From assembly GCA_964353555.1 (NCBI GenBank), contig CAYGWM010000001.1, positions 1 to 64,000 on the forward strand: a stretch of 64,000 nt of DNA. The letters run 5' to 3'. Source of the DNA: PR03 sp964353555 (GTDB lineage: Bacteria; Myxococcota_A; UBA9160; PR03). This document shows, one piece after another, positions 17,815 through 27,943 of the stretch. Below the pieces are notes generated by a model, which was not told the DNA's origin, made no database searches, and saw nothing but the letters and a program-made list of their open reading frames with translations. The position numbers were made by a program, and so were the translations under genes. The first letter of the stretch is position 1, and every line of letters starts with the position of its first letter.

Positions 17815-18705
17815 GATGCTGGCGAGGAAGTGCAGCTTGCGGAGAGCGGCGCGACCGCGCAGCGAGACGAGGTCGGTGGCGATTCGGGCGGCGAGGTGCA
17901 GGCGCACGATCGCTTTGCCTTCGGCGACGCGCGCGGCGTCGCGAAAGCCGCGTTCGCGCGCGCGCGCGGCGATCCAGTCCATCACTGCGACTTCTTCTTG
18001 GAAGCGCGAGAGATCTTCGGTCTGCACGGCGGTCGCGCTCTCGGCGTGACGCCGGTAGGCGTAGGCACGGCGCCGCGTGCCGGCGATCGACTCGCCGTCT
18101 AGCAGCAGGCGCGCGAGCATCTCGAGGTCTTGCGCCTGCTTCAGGCCGGCTTCGAAGCGGCGCGCGCCGAGACGCTCGCGCCGCCACGCGAGCGTTGGAC
18201 ACATCACGAAGTCGGCGCGCGCGAGTGCGCGCAGGCCCGATTCGCCTTCGATCTGCCACGGTTCACCGCGCGGGACGAGGCGGCGCTTCACCGCGTCGGC
18301 GAGCGAAAAGCGCGGGCGGCCCTGCGCATCGATGATCTCCGCGTCGCAGCACAGCGCGACCGCGCGCGGGTGGGCGTCGGCCAGCGCGAAGATCACGTCG
18401 CAGTAGTCCGGCAGCAGCCGGTCGTCGGCGTGCAGCAGCGTGACCCACTCGGTCGTGGCGAGGTCGAGGCCGCGGTTCCAGTTTCCGACGATCCCGAGCG
18501 TCGTCTGGTTGTCGTGGTACGTGATGCGCGCATCGCCGAAGCGAGCGACGAGATCTGCGACGCCGCCCGGCTCGCCGCGGTCGTCGAGCACGATGCAGCG
18601 CCACCTGATGACGCGCTGGTCTCGCACGCTCTCGATCGTTTCGCGCAGATAGCCGAGGCCGCGGTGGAACGGAATCGCGAAGGTGATGCGCGCGGCGGTG
18701 CTCAT
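17785..18705 (-). CDS. Glycosyltransferase family 2 protein
   Basis: This 306-residue soluble GT-A protein has the N-terminal nucleotide-binding strand ITFAIPFHRGLGYLRETIES, IVLDDRG, and the acidic motif LLHADDRLLPDY as the metal/nucleotide-sugar DxD site near 97-101. CPTLAWRRERLG and KQAQDLEMLARLL fit the acceptor half. It should transfer a sugar to a cell-surface glycan; donor unknown. ATG 18705 is followed directly by conserved sequence. The last nine codons and stop are made by the palindromic element, so the original C-terminus may have been altered. The divergent methyltransferase starts 27 bp away. Confidence 0.82.
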   Translation of the reverse strand: MSTAARITFAIPFHRGLGYLRETIESVRDQRVIRWRCIVLDDRGEPGGVADLVARFGDARITYHDNQTTLGIVGNWNRGLDLATTEWVTLLHADDRLLPDYCDVIFALADAHPRAVALCCDAEIIDAQGRPRFSLADAVKRRLVPRGEPWQIEGESGLRALARADFVMCPTLAWRRERLGARRFEAGLKQAQDLEMLARLLLDGESIAGTRRRAYAYRRHAESATAVQTEDLSRFQEEVAVMDWIAARARERGFRDAARVAEGKAIVRLHLAARIATDLVSLRGRAALRKLHFLASIGGERGRSSK

Positions 18706-18732
18706 CGCGGCGCGGAGACTACAATCGCCCGC

Positions 18733-19329
18733 GTGGAGCCGCCGCGCGATACCCGGGAAGCCGCCTACGCCGAGCGCCTCGAGCGCCTCGCGGGCGCGCG
18801 CTGGAAGCGCTGGTTCGACGTGCAGCGGCCCTATCGCTGGAACCTGCGGCGCCTCGCGCTCGGCCGCACACTGGAGATCGGCTGCGGAATCGGGCGCAAT
18901 CTCGCCTCGCTCGCCCCCGCTGCCGTCGGAATCGACCACAACGCGCACGCGGTCGAGATCGCGCGCGCGCGCGGCTTTCGCGCCTTCTTGCCCGATGCGT
19001 TTTGCGCGTCGGCCGACGCGGCGCTGCCCTTCGACGCGCTGCTGTTCGCGCACGTGCTCGAACACATGACGCGCGCCGATGCGGCCGCACTGGTAGCGCA
19101 GTGGCTCCGCCATCTGCGCCCGGGCGGAAAGGTACTGCTGATCACGCCGCAGGAGGCCGGTTTTCGCTCGGACCCGAGCCACGTCGAGTTCATGGACTTC
19201 GACGCGCTGCGCGCGCTTCTCGAGGATGTGGGATGCGAGACGCTGGGCGCGTACTCGTTCCCGTTCCCGCGACTCGCCGGCCGCGTGTTCCCGCACAACG
19301 AGTTCGTGGTGCTGGGGCGGCGCCGCTAG
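18733..19329 (+). CDS. SAM-dependent class I methyltransferase
   Basis: This 198-residue protein has SAM motif I LEIGCGIGRNLASL near 45-58, an acidic residue after VGID, motif LLFAHVLEHM and the post-core strand GKVLLITPQEAG. The DPSHVEFMDF stretch is common in methyltransferases that sit beside glycosyltransferases and methylate glycans. GTG 18733 is used because upstream open frame lies in antisense of the glycosyltransferase. It converges on the YfhO-like gene with a 4-bp overlap in which CTAG serves as both stops. Confidence 0.82.
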   Translation: MEPPRDTREAAYAERLERLAGARWKRWFDVQRPYRWNLRRLALGRTLEIGCGIGRNLASLAPAAVGIDHNAHAVEIARARGFRAFLPDAFCASADAALPFDALLFAHVLEHMTRADAAALVAQWLRHLRPGGKVLLITPQEAGFRSDPSHVEFMDFDALRALLEDVGCETLGAYSFPFPRLAGRVFPHNEFVVLGRRR

Positions 19330-21560
19330 AAACGCCGGCGCCGCCGCAGGGAGTCGGCGCCGCTCGCGACGGCCACAACCGCGAGCGTGCTCCAACTGAT
19401 TGCCGTGAGCAGCAGATAGCTGGAGGGTTCGTATCTGAAGCGCACGTGGTTCACGCCCGCGTGCACGCGCACGGCCCGGAACAGGAAGTCGCCGCCTAAG
19501 ACGGGAACCTCCGCGCCGTCCACCGTCGCACGCCACGAGCGCGCCCAGCGGTCGGTGACGAGGATCCATCCCGCCCTCGGGCAATCCACGTCGATCGCGA
19601 GCTCTTCGGGCGTGTAGCGCTCGACGACCGCGGCGATCGGCTGCGCGGCGGGGAAGGTGGACGGATCGGGGAGTACGGCGTCTTCGGAAGTCGCGCCGAG
19701 CATGGTCTCACGGCGGTGTAATACGAGAGGAAGTGACTGGATCTGCTCCGCACGCGCGACGAAGCGCCGCCAGGCCTCGTCGTTCAGCGGGATCTCGGGT
19801 GCTTCGCTCGCGAACCAGGTGCGCGGTCGCCCGCGCTCTTGCTGGAGAGCGGCCGACAGCAGTACCGGGATGTCGAGCCAGCGCTCGTGGAAGCTGTTGC
19901 GGAGCGAATCGTAGCCGCGAAACGTCGCGATCTTGAGGGCGACGTTCATGCCGCTCGGCTCGCCACCGAATTGCGTTTCGAGCATGCGCGTGAGCCCGTT
20001 CGGGGTGAGATCCAGGCTCGGCGAGCGTAGCCCCTCGAGGCCGCTCCACGCGAAGAGCAGTCCCCGGTGCGTGCTGTAGAGGGTGGGCGAGAGAGTGTGG
20101 GTCACGACTGCGTCGATCGACACCATAAAAAGTAGAGCGAGCGCAGCCAGCCCATGGCGCCGTCGTTCGAGCGCGGGGCCCACCAGCGGAAAAGCCGCGA
20201 TGCCGAGCCAGACGCTCACGACGTGAAGGCGCGCCAAGCGGGCATTCGCGCCGGAATACGAGGCTTCTCGCACGACCCAGGCAAATGCCGCGATCGCGAC
20301 GAGTGCCGCTCCGGCCGAGACCACCGCGAAGCGTCGCCACGGCGCACGGTCGCCGTTCGCGAGCGCGCGCCACAGATCGGTCGTTCCGCACGCCGCGAGC
20401 ACGACCACTGCGAACATCGTGTAGACGCGGAAGAGCGCCGCGTGGCGAAAGAAGCGCGAGGGCGGGAAGAGGTCGTAGAGCCAGCCGCGCAACGGAGTCG
20501 CGTCGCCGACGGCGAGCGCCGCAGAGAGTGCGGCGAGCGCGACGAGTCCGACGCGGAAACGACTCCGTGTGCCGCTCGCGACTGCGAAGAGCGCGAGACA
20601 CAGAACGGCCGCGCCGCAGTAGAGGCTGCACATCGTCACGTCCGTGCGCGGCCACAGTCGCGGGTTCGCGAGTTTCACCGCGAGTAGATGCGGACTCGCG
20701 AACGTCGCGAACGCCCCAGGGTCCAGCGCGTCCGATCCGATCGCGACCTCGCGCGTCTTCGGGCCGCTGGAGCCGCTGTAGCCGGTGGTCTCGTGCAGGA
20801 TCGCCGTGTAGGCCGGCGCGAGAACGATCCCGCCGACGATCCCGAACGTCAGCGCGATCGCTCCGGCACGCATCGGGGAGCTACCACGCCATCGCAGCGC
20901 CACCCAACTCGCTGCGAAGGCCGGATTCAAGATCGTCATCGCCGGATAGCCAGACAGCGCGGAGAGCCCCCAGAGCGCGCCCGCCTGCGCCGCCGGCAAC
21001 AGCCATCGCTCCTCTCGCGCGGCGACGTCGAGTCGCAGCAGGATCAGCGGAAGATAGCTGAACGAGATCAGGATCGGCACGTGCTGCGCCTGTCCCACGT
21101 AGAGTCCGCAGTAGAGCCAGCCGATCGCCGGAACGAGGGCGCCCCACGGCGGAGCGCCGAGTCGCGCTGCGAGCGCGAGGATGCCGAGTCCGCCCAGCAG
21201 CCAGTGCGAGAGCCAGAGAATCGTGAAGCCGCGTGCCGATCCGCCGGTCCACGCGCCGAGGGCAACCGACACCGGCGAGAAGGTGCCCGACTGCGGATCT
21301 GCGAAGGAGGGCGAGCCTGCCTGCGTCCACGGATTCCAGAAGAGCAAGCGACCGGCTCGCGCGTGATCGGCCAACAGGATCTGGTTCGGCGCATGCAAGT
21401 CACGCGCGTCCCACGCCGGCACCCCGGCGCCCGCGACGAGACGATTCTCGATTGCAAAGAACAACGCGCAGAGCCACAGAACCGCGAGCAGCCACGCGCC
21501 GCGGCGCGTCCGACGGTTGGTTGCTCCGTTCGCCTCGCCTTGCACAGATCCAGAATGCAC
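19326..21560 (-). CDS. YfhO-like polytopic membrane protein
   Basis: The 744-residue protein has a short basic N-terminus, then about twelve hydrophobic segments and a C-terminal beta-rich domain with GWILVTDRWARSWRATVDGAE-type sequence near 670-715, typical of bacterial YfhO-like proteins. An early outer loop contains FWNPWTQAGSPSFADPQ. YfhO of Firmicutes is needed for glycosylating teichoic acids, so transfer of a lipid-linked sugar outside the membrane is plausible. The GTG start at 21560 lies 3 bp after the upstream glycosyltransferase stop; the pair forms a GtrB-like donor/transferase unit. Confidence 0.8.
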   Translation of the reverse strand: MHSGSVQGEANGATNRRTRRGAWLLAVLWLCALFFAIENRLVAGAGVPAWDARDLHAPNQILLADHARAGRLLFWNPWTQAGSPSFADPQSGTFSPVSVALGAWTGGSARGFTILWLSHWLLGGLGILALAARLGAPPWGALVPAIGWLYCGLYVGQAQHVPILISFSYLPLILLRLDVAAREERWLLPAAQAGALWGLSALSGYPAMTILNPAFAASWVALRWRGSSPMRAGAIALTFGIVGGIVLAPAYTAILHETTGYSGSSGPKTREVAIGSDALDPGAFATFASPHLLAVKLANPRLWPRTDVTMCSLYCGAAVLCLALFAVASGTRSRFRVGLVALAALSAALAVGDATPLRGWLYDLFPPSRFFRHAALFRVYTMFAVVVLAACGTTDLWRALANGDRAPWRRFAVVSAGAALVAIAAFAWVVREASYSGANARLARLHVVSVWLGIAAFPLVGPALERRRHGLAALALLFMVSIDAVVTHTLSPTLYSTHRGLLFAWSGLEGLRSPSLDLTPNGLTRMLETQFGGEPSGMNVALKIATFRGYDSLRNSFHERWLDIPVLLSAALQQERGRPRTWFASEAPEIPLNDEAWRRFVARAEQIQSLPLVLHRRETMLGATSEDAVLPDPSTFPAAQPIAAVVERYTPEELAIDVDCPRAGWILVTDRWARSWRATVDGAEVPVLGGDFLFRAVRVHAGVNHVRFRYEPSSYLLLTAISWSTLAVVAVASGADSLRRRRRF

Positions 21561-21563
21561 TCG

Positions 21564-22523
<960 letters not shown>

Positions 22524-22607
22524 GCCGGCCAAGGATACATCCTCCGTTGCACGCGCCGACCTACGGCCAAATTGCCCAGCGGTTGCTCGTCGCAATCAAT
22601 GTCGCGG

Positions 22608-24074
22608 TCAGCCGCGCACGAAGCGGTAGTCGTGCCAGTTCGGGTGGCGCGTGCGCCGCCAGTAGTCGGTCGTGAAGCCGGACCAGTTGTTGACGACCTT
22701 GCCGGAAGCGGTCTTGTACCAACTCGCGCATCCGGCGGTCCAAGCGGTCTTCGCGAGCGCCGCTTGGAGATCGCGGTTGTAGCGGTCCATCACGTCGCGA
22801 CGCACGTCGAGCCACGAGACATGGCGCCTCTGCAGTTCCTGGATGCACTGCACCGCGTAGCCGACCTGGCACTCGATCATGAAGATGATGGAGTTGTGGC
22901 CGAGGTTGGTATTCGGGCCGTAGAGCATGAACAGGTTGGGGAAGCCTGCGACCGTCACGCCCAGGTACGCCTCGGCGCCGCCGCGCCATATTTCGTCGAG
23001 CTTCGCGCCGCCGAGACCTTCGATCGCGAGCGGCGCCAGGAACGTGGTGGTCTCGAAGCCGGTGCCGAAAACGATCGTGTCGGCCGGTCGCGCGACGCCG
23101 TCCTTCGTGACCACCGCGTCGCGCGTCACCTGCACGATCGGCTCGTCGACGACTTCGACGCTCTGCCGCACCAACGCCTGGTAGTAGTCGTCGGAGATCA
23201 GGATACGCTTGCAGCCGATCGGATAGTCGGGCGTGAGCTTCGCGCGCAGCACCGGGTCGCTCACTTGCGCATGCAGGTACTCGGTCGCGATGCGGGTCAT
23301 CCGGCGCGAGAACCAGCTATCGCGCAGGAACGCCAGGAAGCGGATCTCGAGCATCGACCAGATGAACGCGCGCACTGTGCGCAGCAGCAGCGGATGGCGC
23401 CGGAAGCGCGCCTTGTCGGCTTCGCTGAACTTGCGGTCGTTGCGAGGGATCACCCAGTTGGCCGAGCGCTGGAAGACCGTCACCCGCTCCGCGGTCTTCG
23501 CGATTTCCGGGATGAACTGCAGCGCGCTCGCGCCGTTGCCGATCACCGCGACGCGCTCGCCGCTCGTATCGTGCTCGTGGTTCCAGCGCGCCGAGTGGAA
23601 GCTCGTGCCCTCGAACGACGACAGACCCGGAATCTCCGGGAAGTGCGGGCGGTTCAGTTGTCCGAGTCCGGAGACCAGCGCCTTCGCGGTGATCTCTTCG
23701 TCGGCGCTGGTGCGGATGCGCCATACGCCCGCGTGCTCGTCGAAGCTCGCGCCCGCGATCTCGGTGCCGAAGCGGATCTGCGCGAGGATCTGGTACTTCT
23801 CCGCGCAGTGGCGCAGATAGCGCTGGATCTCCGGTTGCGGCGAAAATGCGCGACTCCACTCCGGATTCGGCTCGAACGAGAACGAGTAGAGATGCGAGGG
23901 AACGTCGCAGCCGGAGCCCGGATACGAGTTGTCGAGCCAGGTGCCGCCGACGTCTTGCGACTTCTCGAAGATCTCGAACGACGGGATGCCTGCCTTGCGG
24001 AGCTGAATCGCCATACAGAGGCCCGACACGCCCGCGCCGAGAATCGCGACTTCCAAATGCTGCCGGTTCGCCAT
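22608..24074 (-). CDS. Flavin-dependent Baeyer-Villiger-type monooxygenase
   Basis: This 488-residue protein has two Rossmann motifs (GAGVSG at 13-18 for FAD, GNGASA at 179-184 for NADPH) and between them FEGTSFHSARW at 154-164, which fits the type I Baeyer-Villiger fingerprint FxGxxxHxxxW. GGTWLDNSYPGSGCDVPS is also typical. Such enzymes insert oxygen next to a ketone using NADPH and O2. It lies 10 bp after the BadH-like gene in the same direction, so a ring ketone made by that pathway is an attractive but unproven substrate. Confidence 0.9.
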   Translation of the reverse strand: MANRQHLEVAILGAGVSGLCMAIQLRKAGIPSFEIFEKSQDVGGTWLDNSYPGSGCDVPSHLYSFSFEPNPEWSRAFSPQPEIQRYLRHCAEKYQILAQIRFGTEIAGASFDEHAGVWRIRTSADEEITAKALVSGLGQLNRPHFPEIPGLSSFEGTSFHSARWNHEHDTSGERVAVIGNGASALQFIPEIAKTAERVTVFQRSANWVIPRNDRKFSEADKARFRRHPLLLRTVRAFIWSMLEIRFLAFLRDSWFSRRMTRIATEYLHAQVSDPVLRAKLTPDYPIGCKRILISDDYYQALVRQSVEVVDEPIVQVTRDAVVTKDGVARPADTIVFGTGFETTTFLAPLAIEGLGGAKLDEIWRGGAEAYLGVTVAGFPNLFMLYGPNTNLGHNSIIFMIECQVGYAVQCIQELQRRHVSWLDVRRDVMDRYNRDLQAALAKTAWTAGCASWYKTASGKVVNNWSGFTTDYWRRTRHPNWHDYRFVRG

Positions 24075-24084
24075 CAGGGCGACG

Positions 24085-24831
24085 CTAACTCATGGTGAGG
24101 CCGCCGCTCACCGAGAGCGTCTGGCCGGTGATGTACGCCGCTTCGTTCGAAGCGAGGAATGCCACCGCGGGCGCGATGTCGTCTGGCCGGCCGAGGCGCC
24201 GCATCGGGATCGCGCGTTCGAGTGCCTGGGTGATGCGGTCGCCGTCGTCGGTGGACTCGGCGAGCCCGCGGAACAGCGGCGTATCGGTGGGACCCGGGCA
24301 CACGCAGTTCGCGGTGATGCCGTGGCGCACGACTTCGCGCGCGATCGACTTCGCGAGCGCGAGGAGGCCTCCCTTCGCCGCCGCGTAGATCGCTTCGCCG
24401 GAAGACCCGACGCGTCCCGCGTCCGACGACACCAACACGATGCGGCCAAAGTTCGCGTCGATCATGTCGGGCAACACCGCGCGCGCAACGCGGATCGGCC
24501 CGCCCAGATTGATCTCCAGCACGCGCGACTGGAACGGCTCGTCAGTCTCGATGAACGGGCGCATCAGGTCCCAGCCGGCGCACGAGACCAGCACGGTCAC
24601 CGGGCCGAGGCGATCGCGTACCGCGGCGAGCGCAAGGTCGACCGAATCGGGGTCGGCGACGTCGATCGGCACGCCGAGCCCGCCGAGTTCCGCCGCGAGC
24701 AGTGCGGCGCCCTCGCCGTCGAGATCGGCGACCGCCACCGTGCGACCTTGTGCGGCGAGCGCGCGACACACCGCCGCGCCGATCGCGCCGGCCCCGCCGG
24801 TGACGAGTGCAACGCGCGGGCTTCCGGTCAT
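24085..24831 (-). CDS. badH: Short-chain dehydrogenase, probable 2-hydroxycyclohexanecarboxyl-CoA dehydrogenase
   Basis: This 248-residue SDR has TGGAGAIG near 11-18 and the catalytic pair in VSSDAGRVGSSGEAIYAAAK. The stretches SCAGWDLMRPFIETDE and GITANCVCPGPTDTPLF are close to BadH of Rhodopseudomonas palustris, which oxidises 2-hydroxycyclohexane-1-carboxyl-CoA to the 2-keto form with NAD+. The next gene upstream encodes a BadI homologue that takes the following step, which strongly supports the assignment. The canonical NNAG is SCAG here. Confidence 0.82.
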   Translation of the reverse strand: MTGSPRVALVTGGAGAIGAAVCRALAAQGRTVAVADLDGEGAALLAAELGGLGVPIDVADPDSVDLALAAVRDRLGPVTVLVSCAGWDLMRPFIETDEPFQSRVLEINLGGPIRVARAVLPDMIDANFGRIVLVSSDAGRVGSSGEAIYAAAKGGLLALAKSIAREVVRHGITANCVCPGPTDTPLFRGLAESTDDGDRITQALERAIPMRRLGRPDDIAPAVAFLASNEAAYITGQTLSVSGGLTMS

Positions 24832-24835
24832 CGCG

Positions 24836-25633
24836 TCACTTCCTGTGTTTGGAGAAGTCTGGCTTTCGCTTCGCGGCGAACGCTTCGACGCCTTCGCGCG
24901 CCTCGGGCGTGTCCACGAACAGATCGAGGCCCGCGAACGCGAGCGTGCCGATGCCGGCGATCGATTCGGTGTCGGCGTTGAACGAGTGCTTCAGGAAGCG
25001 CAGCGCGGTGGGACTCTTCTCGAGGATCTCGTCTGCCCAGCGACGCACTTCGGCGCGCAGCTCTGCGCTGGGTACGACCACGTTCACGAGGCCCCAGTTC
25101 AGCATCGTCGCGGCGTCGTATTGGCGGCACAGGTACCAGACCTCGCGCGCGCGTTTGTCGCCGAGGATGCGGGCGAGGTACGCGGAGCCGAAGCCCGCAT
25201 CGAACGACCCGACGCGCGGACCGGCCTGTCCGAAGCGCGCGTGCTCGGCGGCGATCGTCAGATCGCAGAGGACGTGCAGCACGTGACCGCCGCCGATTGC
25301 GATGCCGTTCACTGCGGCGATGACCGGCTTCGGAATGTCGCGGATCACGCGGTGCAGTGTCTCGATCTCGAAGAGGCCCGACTCGGACGGCCCGTAGTCG
25401 CCCGTTTCTTCGCGCTGCTTCTGATCGCCGCCCGCGCAGAATGCCTTGTCGCCCGCGCCGGTCAGCACGACGACGCCGACGCTCGCGTCCGCCCACGCCG
25501 CCTTGAAGCAGGCGATCAGTTCATCGACGGTGTGCGCGCGGAATGCGTTGTAGCGTTCGGGCCGGTTGATGGTGATCCACGCGAGTCCGCGCTCGACTTC
25601 GTAGGCGACGTCGGTGAGCGCGGCCGGGTTCAC
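24836..25633 (-). CDS. badI: Crotonase-family hydrolase, probable 2-ketocyclohexanecarboxyl-CoA hydrolase
   Basis: This 265-residue crotonase-fold protein has the oxyanion loop KAFCAGGDQ (about 63-71) and GIAIGGGHVL (110-119), the GQAGPRVGSFDAGFG segment and the C-terminal AFAAKRKPDFSKHRK, all as in BadI and related MenB proteins. BadI hydrolytically opens the ring of 2-ketocyclohexanecarboxyl-CoA to pimelyl-CoA, so ring opening in alicyclic acid degradation is the best call; MenB-like naphthoate synthase is less likely without men genes. The GTG start at 25633 overlaps the aminotransferase stop as GTGA, and badH follows 4 bp later. Confidence 0.83.
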   Translation of the reverse strand: MNPAALTDVAYEVERGLAWITINRPERYNAFRAHTVDELIACFKAAWADASVGVVVLTGAGDKAFCAGGDQKQREETGDYGPSESGLFEIETLHRVIRDIPKPVIAAVNGIAIGGGHVLHVLCDLTIAAEHARFGQAGPRVGSFDAGFGSAYLARILGDKRAREVWYLCRQYDAATMLNWGLVNVVVPSAELRAEVRRWADEILEKSPTALRFLKHSFNADTESIAGIGTLAFAGLDLFVDTPEAREGVEAFAAKRKPDFSKHRK

Positions 25634-26841
25634 GCGAGCGTCAGCTCCAGCACCGCATCGAGCGCGGGCCACAGGTCTTCTTCCGGAATGTTCAGCGCCG
25701 GAAAGAGTCGCAATACGGTGCCAGCCGTGACGTTCACCAGCACGCCGCGATCGATCGCGCGGCGCGAGAGCGTGGCGGCGGCGTCCGCATCGAGCAGGTC
25801 CATGCCGAGCAGCAGGCCGCGACCGCGCGCGCGCGCCGCGACCTTCGGATGCGACGCCGCGAAGCGTTCGAGGTGGGCGAGCACGCGCGCGCCGAGTTCC
25901 GCGGTGCGCTCGACGAGGCCATCTTCTTCGATCACGCGCAGCACCGTGTTCGCCGCCGCGCACGCGAGCGGGTTGCCCGCGTAGGTGCCGCCGTGATCGC
26001 CGAGCGACACCGTCTTCGACACATCCTCGGTGCACAAGAAGCCCGCGATCGGGAAGCCGCCGCCGAGTCCCTTGCCGAGCGTGATCGCGTCGGGAACACA
26101 CTCCAATGCTCCGGAGGCCTTCGCGTCGTGTTCGAGCGCGAGCCACTTGCCGGTGCGGCCGATGCCGGTCTGGATCTCGTCGAGCACCAGCAGCGCGCCG
26201 GCGTTGCGGGTCAGCTCGCGCAGGCCGGCGAGGTAGCCGGGCGGCGCGACGTTGACGCCGCCTTCGCCCTGCACCGGTTCCACCACGAATGCGGCGGTGT
26301 TCTCGCCGATCGCGCGGCGCGCGGCGTCGAGATCGCCGAACGGAACGAAGCAGCCCTGCTGCACGATGCGCTGGTACGGCGAGCGGTGTTTCTGCTGCCC
26401 GATGATCGACAGCGCACCGAGCGTGCGGCCGTGGAACGACTGCGTGGTCGAGACGAAGAGCGTCCGGCCCGTCGCGCGGTGCGCGAGCTTCAACGCGCCG
26501 TCCATCGCCTCGGCTCCCGACGAGACGAAGAAACAGCGCGTCAGCGCATCGGGCACCACGCCGAGCAGCCGCTCGCACAGATCGAGCTGCGGCAGCGTGT
26601 AGAAGAGATTGGTGGTCTGCATCAGCCGGCCGGCTTGCTCGGCGATCGCCTCGACCAGCGCCGGGTGCGAGTGGCCGATCGCGGTGACGCCCCAGCCGCC
26701 GGTGAGGTCGACGTACTCATGCCCGTCGGCGTCCTGCACGCGCGAGCCACGGCCCGATGCGATCGCGACCGGCAGGCGCTTCACGACCGGCAGGAAGCTG
26801 CGCGCCTCGCGCGCCACGATGTCGTCGAAATGCGTGCCCAA
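25630..26841 (-). CDS. Class III PLP aminotransferase (acetylornithine/succinyldiaminopimelate aminotransferase-like)
   Basis: The 403-residue protein has VSSGAEAMDGALKLA for phosphate binding, VVEPVQGEGG, VLDEIQTGIGRTGK with the PLP-ring aspartate, and ITLGKGLGGGFPIAGF with the Schiff-base lysine. The pattern is that of ArgD/omega-aminotransferases. In front of badI-badH it may act on an amino acid derived from a ring acid, or simply be argD; the substrate is unknown. The start appears to be TTG at 26841 since a stop codon precedes it in frame; GGAGG lies four bases upstream. It heads the minus-strand operon. Confidence 0.85.
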   Translation of the reverse strand: MGTHFDDIVAREARSFLPVVKRLPVAIASGRGSRVQDADGHEYVDLTGGWGVTAIGHSHPALVEAIAEQAGRLMQTTNLFYTLPQLDLCERLLGVVPDALTRCFFVSSGAEAMDGALKLAHRATGRTLFVSTTQSFHGRTLGALSIIGQQKHRSPYQRIVQQGCFVPFGDLDAARRAIGENTAAFVVEPVQGEGGVNVAPPGYLAGLRELTRNAGALLVLDEIQTGIGRTGKWLALEHDAKASGALECVPDAITLGKGLGGGFPIAGFLCTEDVSKTVSLGDHGGTYAGNPLACAAANTVLRVIEEDGLVERTAELGARVLAHLERFAASHPKVAARARGRGLLLGMDLLDADAAATLSRRAIDRGVLVNVTAGTVLRLFPALNIPEEDLWPALDAVLELTLA

Positions 26842-26927
26842 TCATCCTCCGCGCCGATCCGGGTCGAGCGTCGGTCGAGATTCGAGGCTCGCGCCGGCTG
26901 CGTCAACCCCGCTACGCTGGGAATGCG

Positions 26928-27941
26928 ATGAATCCCCCCGCTACGATCGACCCCCTGCTCACCGACGGCTGGAACCGCTCGATCACGAATCTCCGCATCT
27001 CGGTGACGGATCGCTGCAACTTCCGCTGCGTCTACTGCATTCCCGACGAGAACATCGAGTGGTTGCCGCGCGGGCAGATCGCGTCGCTCGAAGAGCTGGG
27101 ACGCATCGCGCGAATCGCCGTCGGGCTCGGCGTGCGCAAGCTGCGCATCACCGGCGGCGAGCCGCTGCTGCGCAAGAACCTGCCGAGTTTGATCGCCGAG
27201 CTGGCGGCATTGCCGGGTCTCGACGACATCGCGCTGACGACGAACGGCACCGAGCTGCCGCGCCTCGCACGCGATCTCGCCGAAGCGGGGCTCGAACGCG
27301 TCAACGTCAGTCTCGACTCGCTCGATCGCGCCACCTTCGTGAAGCTCGCGCAGCGAGACATGCTGCCGGACGTGCTGGCCGGCATCGACGCCGCGGTCGA
27401 TGCCGGCCTGACGCCGCTCAGCATCAACTGCGTCGCGATCCGCGGCACCAACGACCACGAAGCGGTGGCGTTCGCGCGTTTCGCCCGCGAGCGCGGCTTC
27501 GAAGTGCGCTTCATCGAGTTCATGCCGCTCGAACACGGTCAGCGCTGGGGCGAACACGCGCTGGTGCCGGGCCACGAACTGCGCGATCGCGTCGACGCGG
27601 TGTTCCCGCTGAAGCCCGCGCCCGACCAGGACCCGCACGCGCCGAGCAAGGACTGGATCTTCGCCGATGGCGCGCCGGGTGTGATGGGTTTCATCGATTC
27701 CGTCAGCGCGCCGTTCTGCGAAACCTGCAACCGCATTCGCCTCACCGCCGACGGCAAGCTGCGCACGTGTCTGTTCTCGCTGAACGAGCACGACCTCCTC
27801 GGCCCGATCCGCGCTGGCGCTTCGGACGAGCAGGTCGCCGCGCTGCTGCGCGCCGCCGTCAGCACCAAGGAGCTCAAGCACAACATCACCGACGGCCTGT
27901 TCGTGAAGCCGCAGCGGACGATGTCCCAGATCGGGGGCTAG
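26928..27941 (+). CDS. moaA: GTP 3',8-cyclase MoaA (molybdenum cofactor synthesis)
   Basis: In this 337-residue radical SAM enzyme the N-terminal cluster motif CNFRCVYC has cysteines 30, 34 and 37, followed by ITGGEPLLRKN. The C-terminal substrate-site cluster is in FCETCNRIRLTADGKLRTC, and the chain ends in the conserved GG. MoaA converts GTP to 3',8-cyclo-dihydro-GTP, the first step to molybdopterin. The other moa genes are not in the window. ATG 26928 places the first cysteine at the expected distance. It is divergent from the aminotransferase operon with 86 bp between. Confidence 0.95.
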   Translation: MNPPATIDPLLTDGWNRSITNLRISVTDRCNFRCVYCIPDENIEWLPRGQIASLEELGRIARIAVGLGVRKLRITGGEPLLRKNLPSLIAELAALPGLDDIALTTNGTELPRLARDLAEAGLERVNVSLDSLDRATFVKLAQRDMLPDVLAGIDAAVDAGLTPLSINCVAIRGTNDHEAVAFARFARERGFEVRFIEFMPLEHGQRWGEHALVPGHELRDRVDAVFPLKPAPDQDPHAPSKDWIFADGAPGVMGFIDSVSAPFCETCNRIRLTADGKLRTCLFSLNEHDLLGPIRAGASDEQVAALLRAAVSTKELKHNITDGLFVKPQRTMSQIGG

Positions 27942-27943
27942 TC

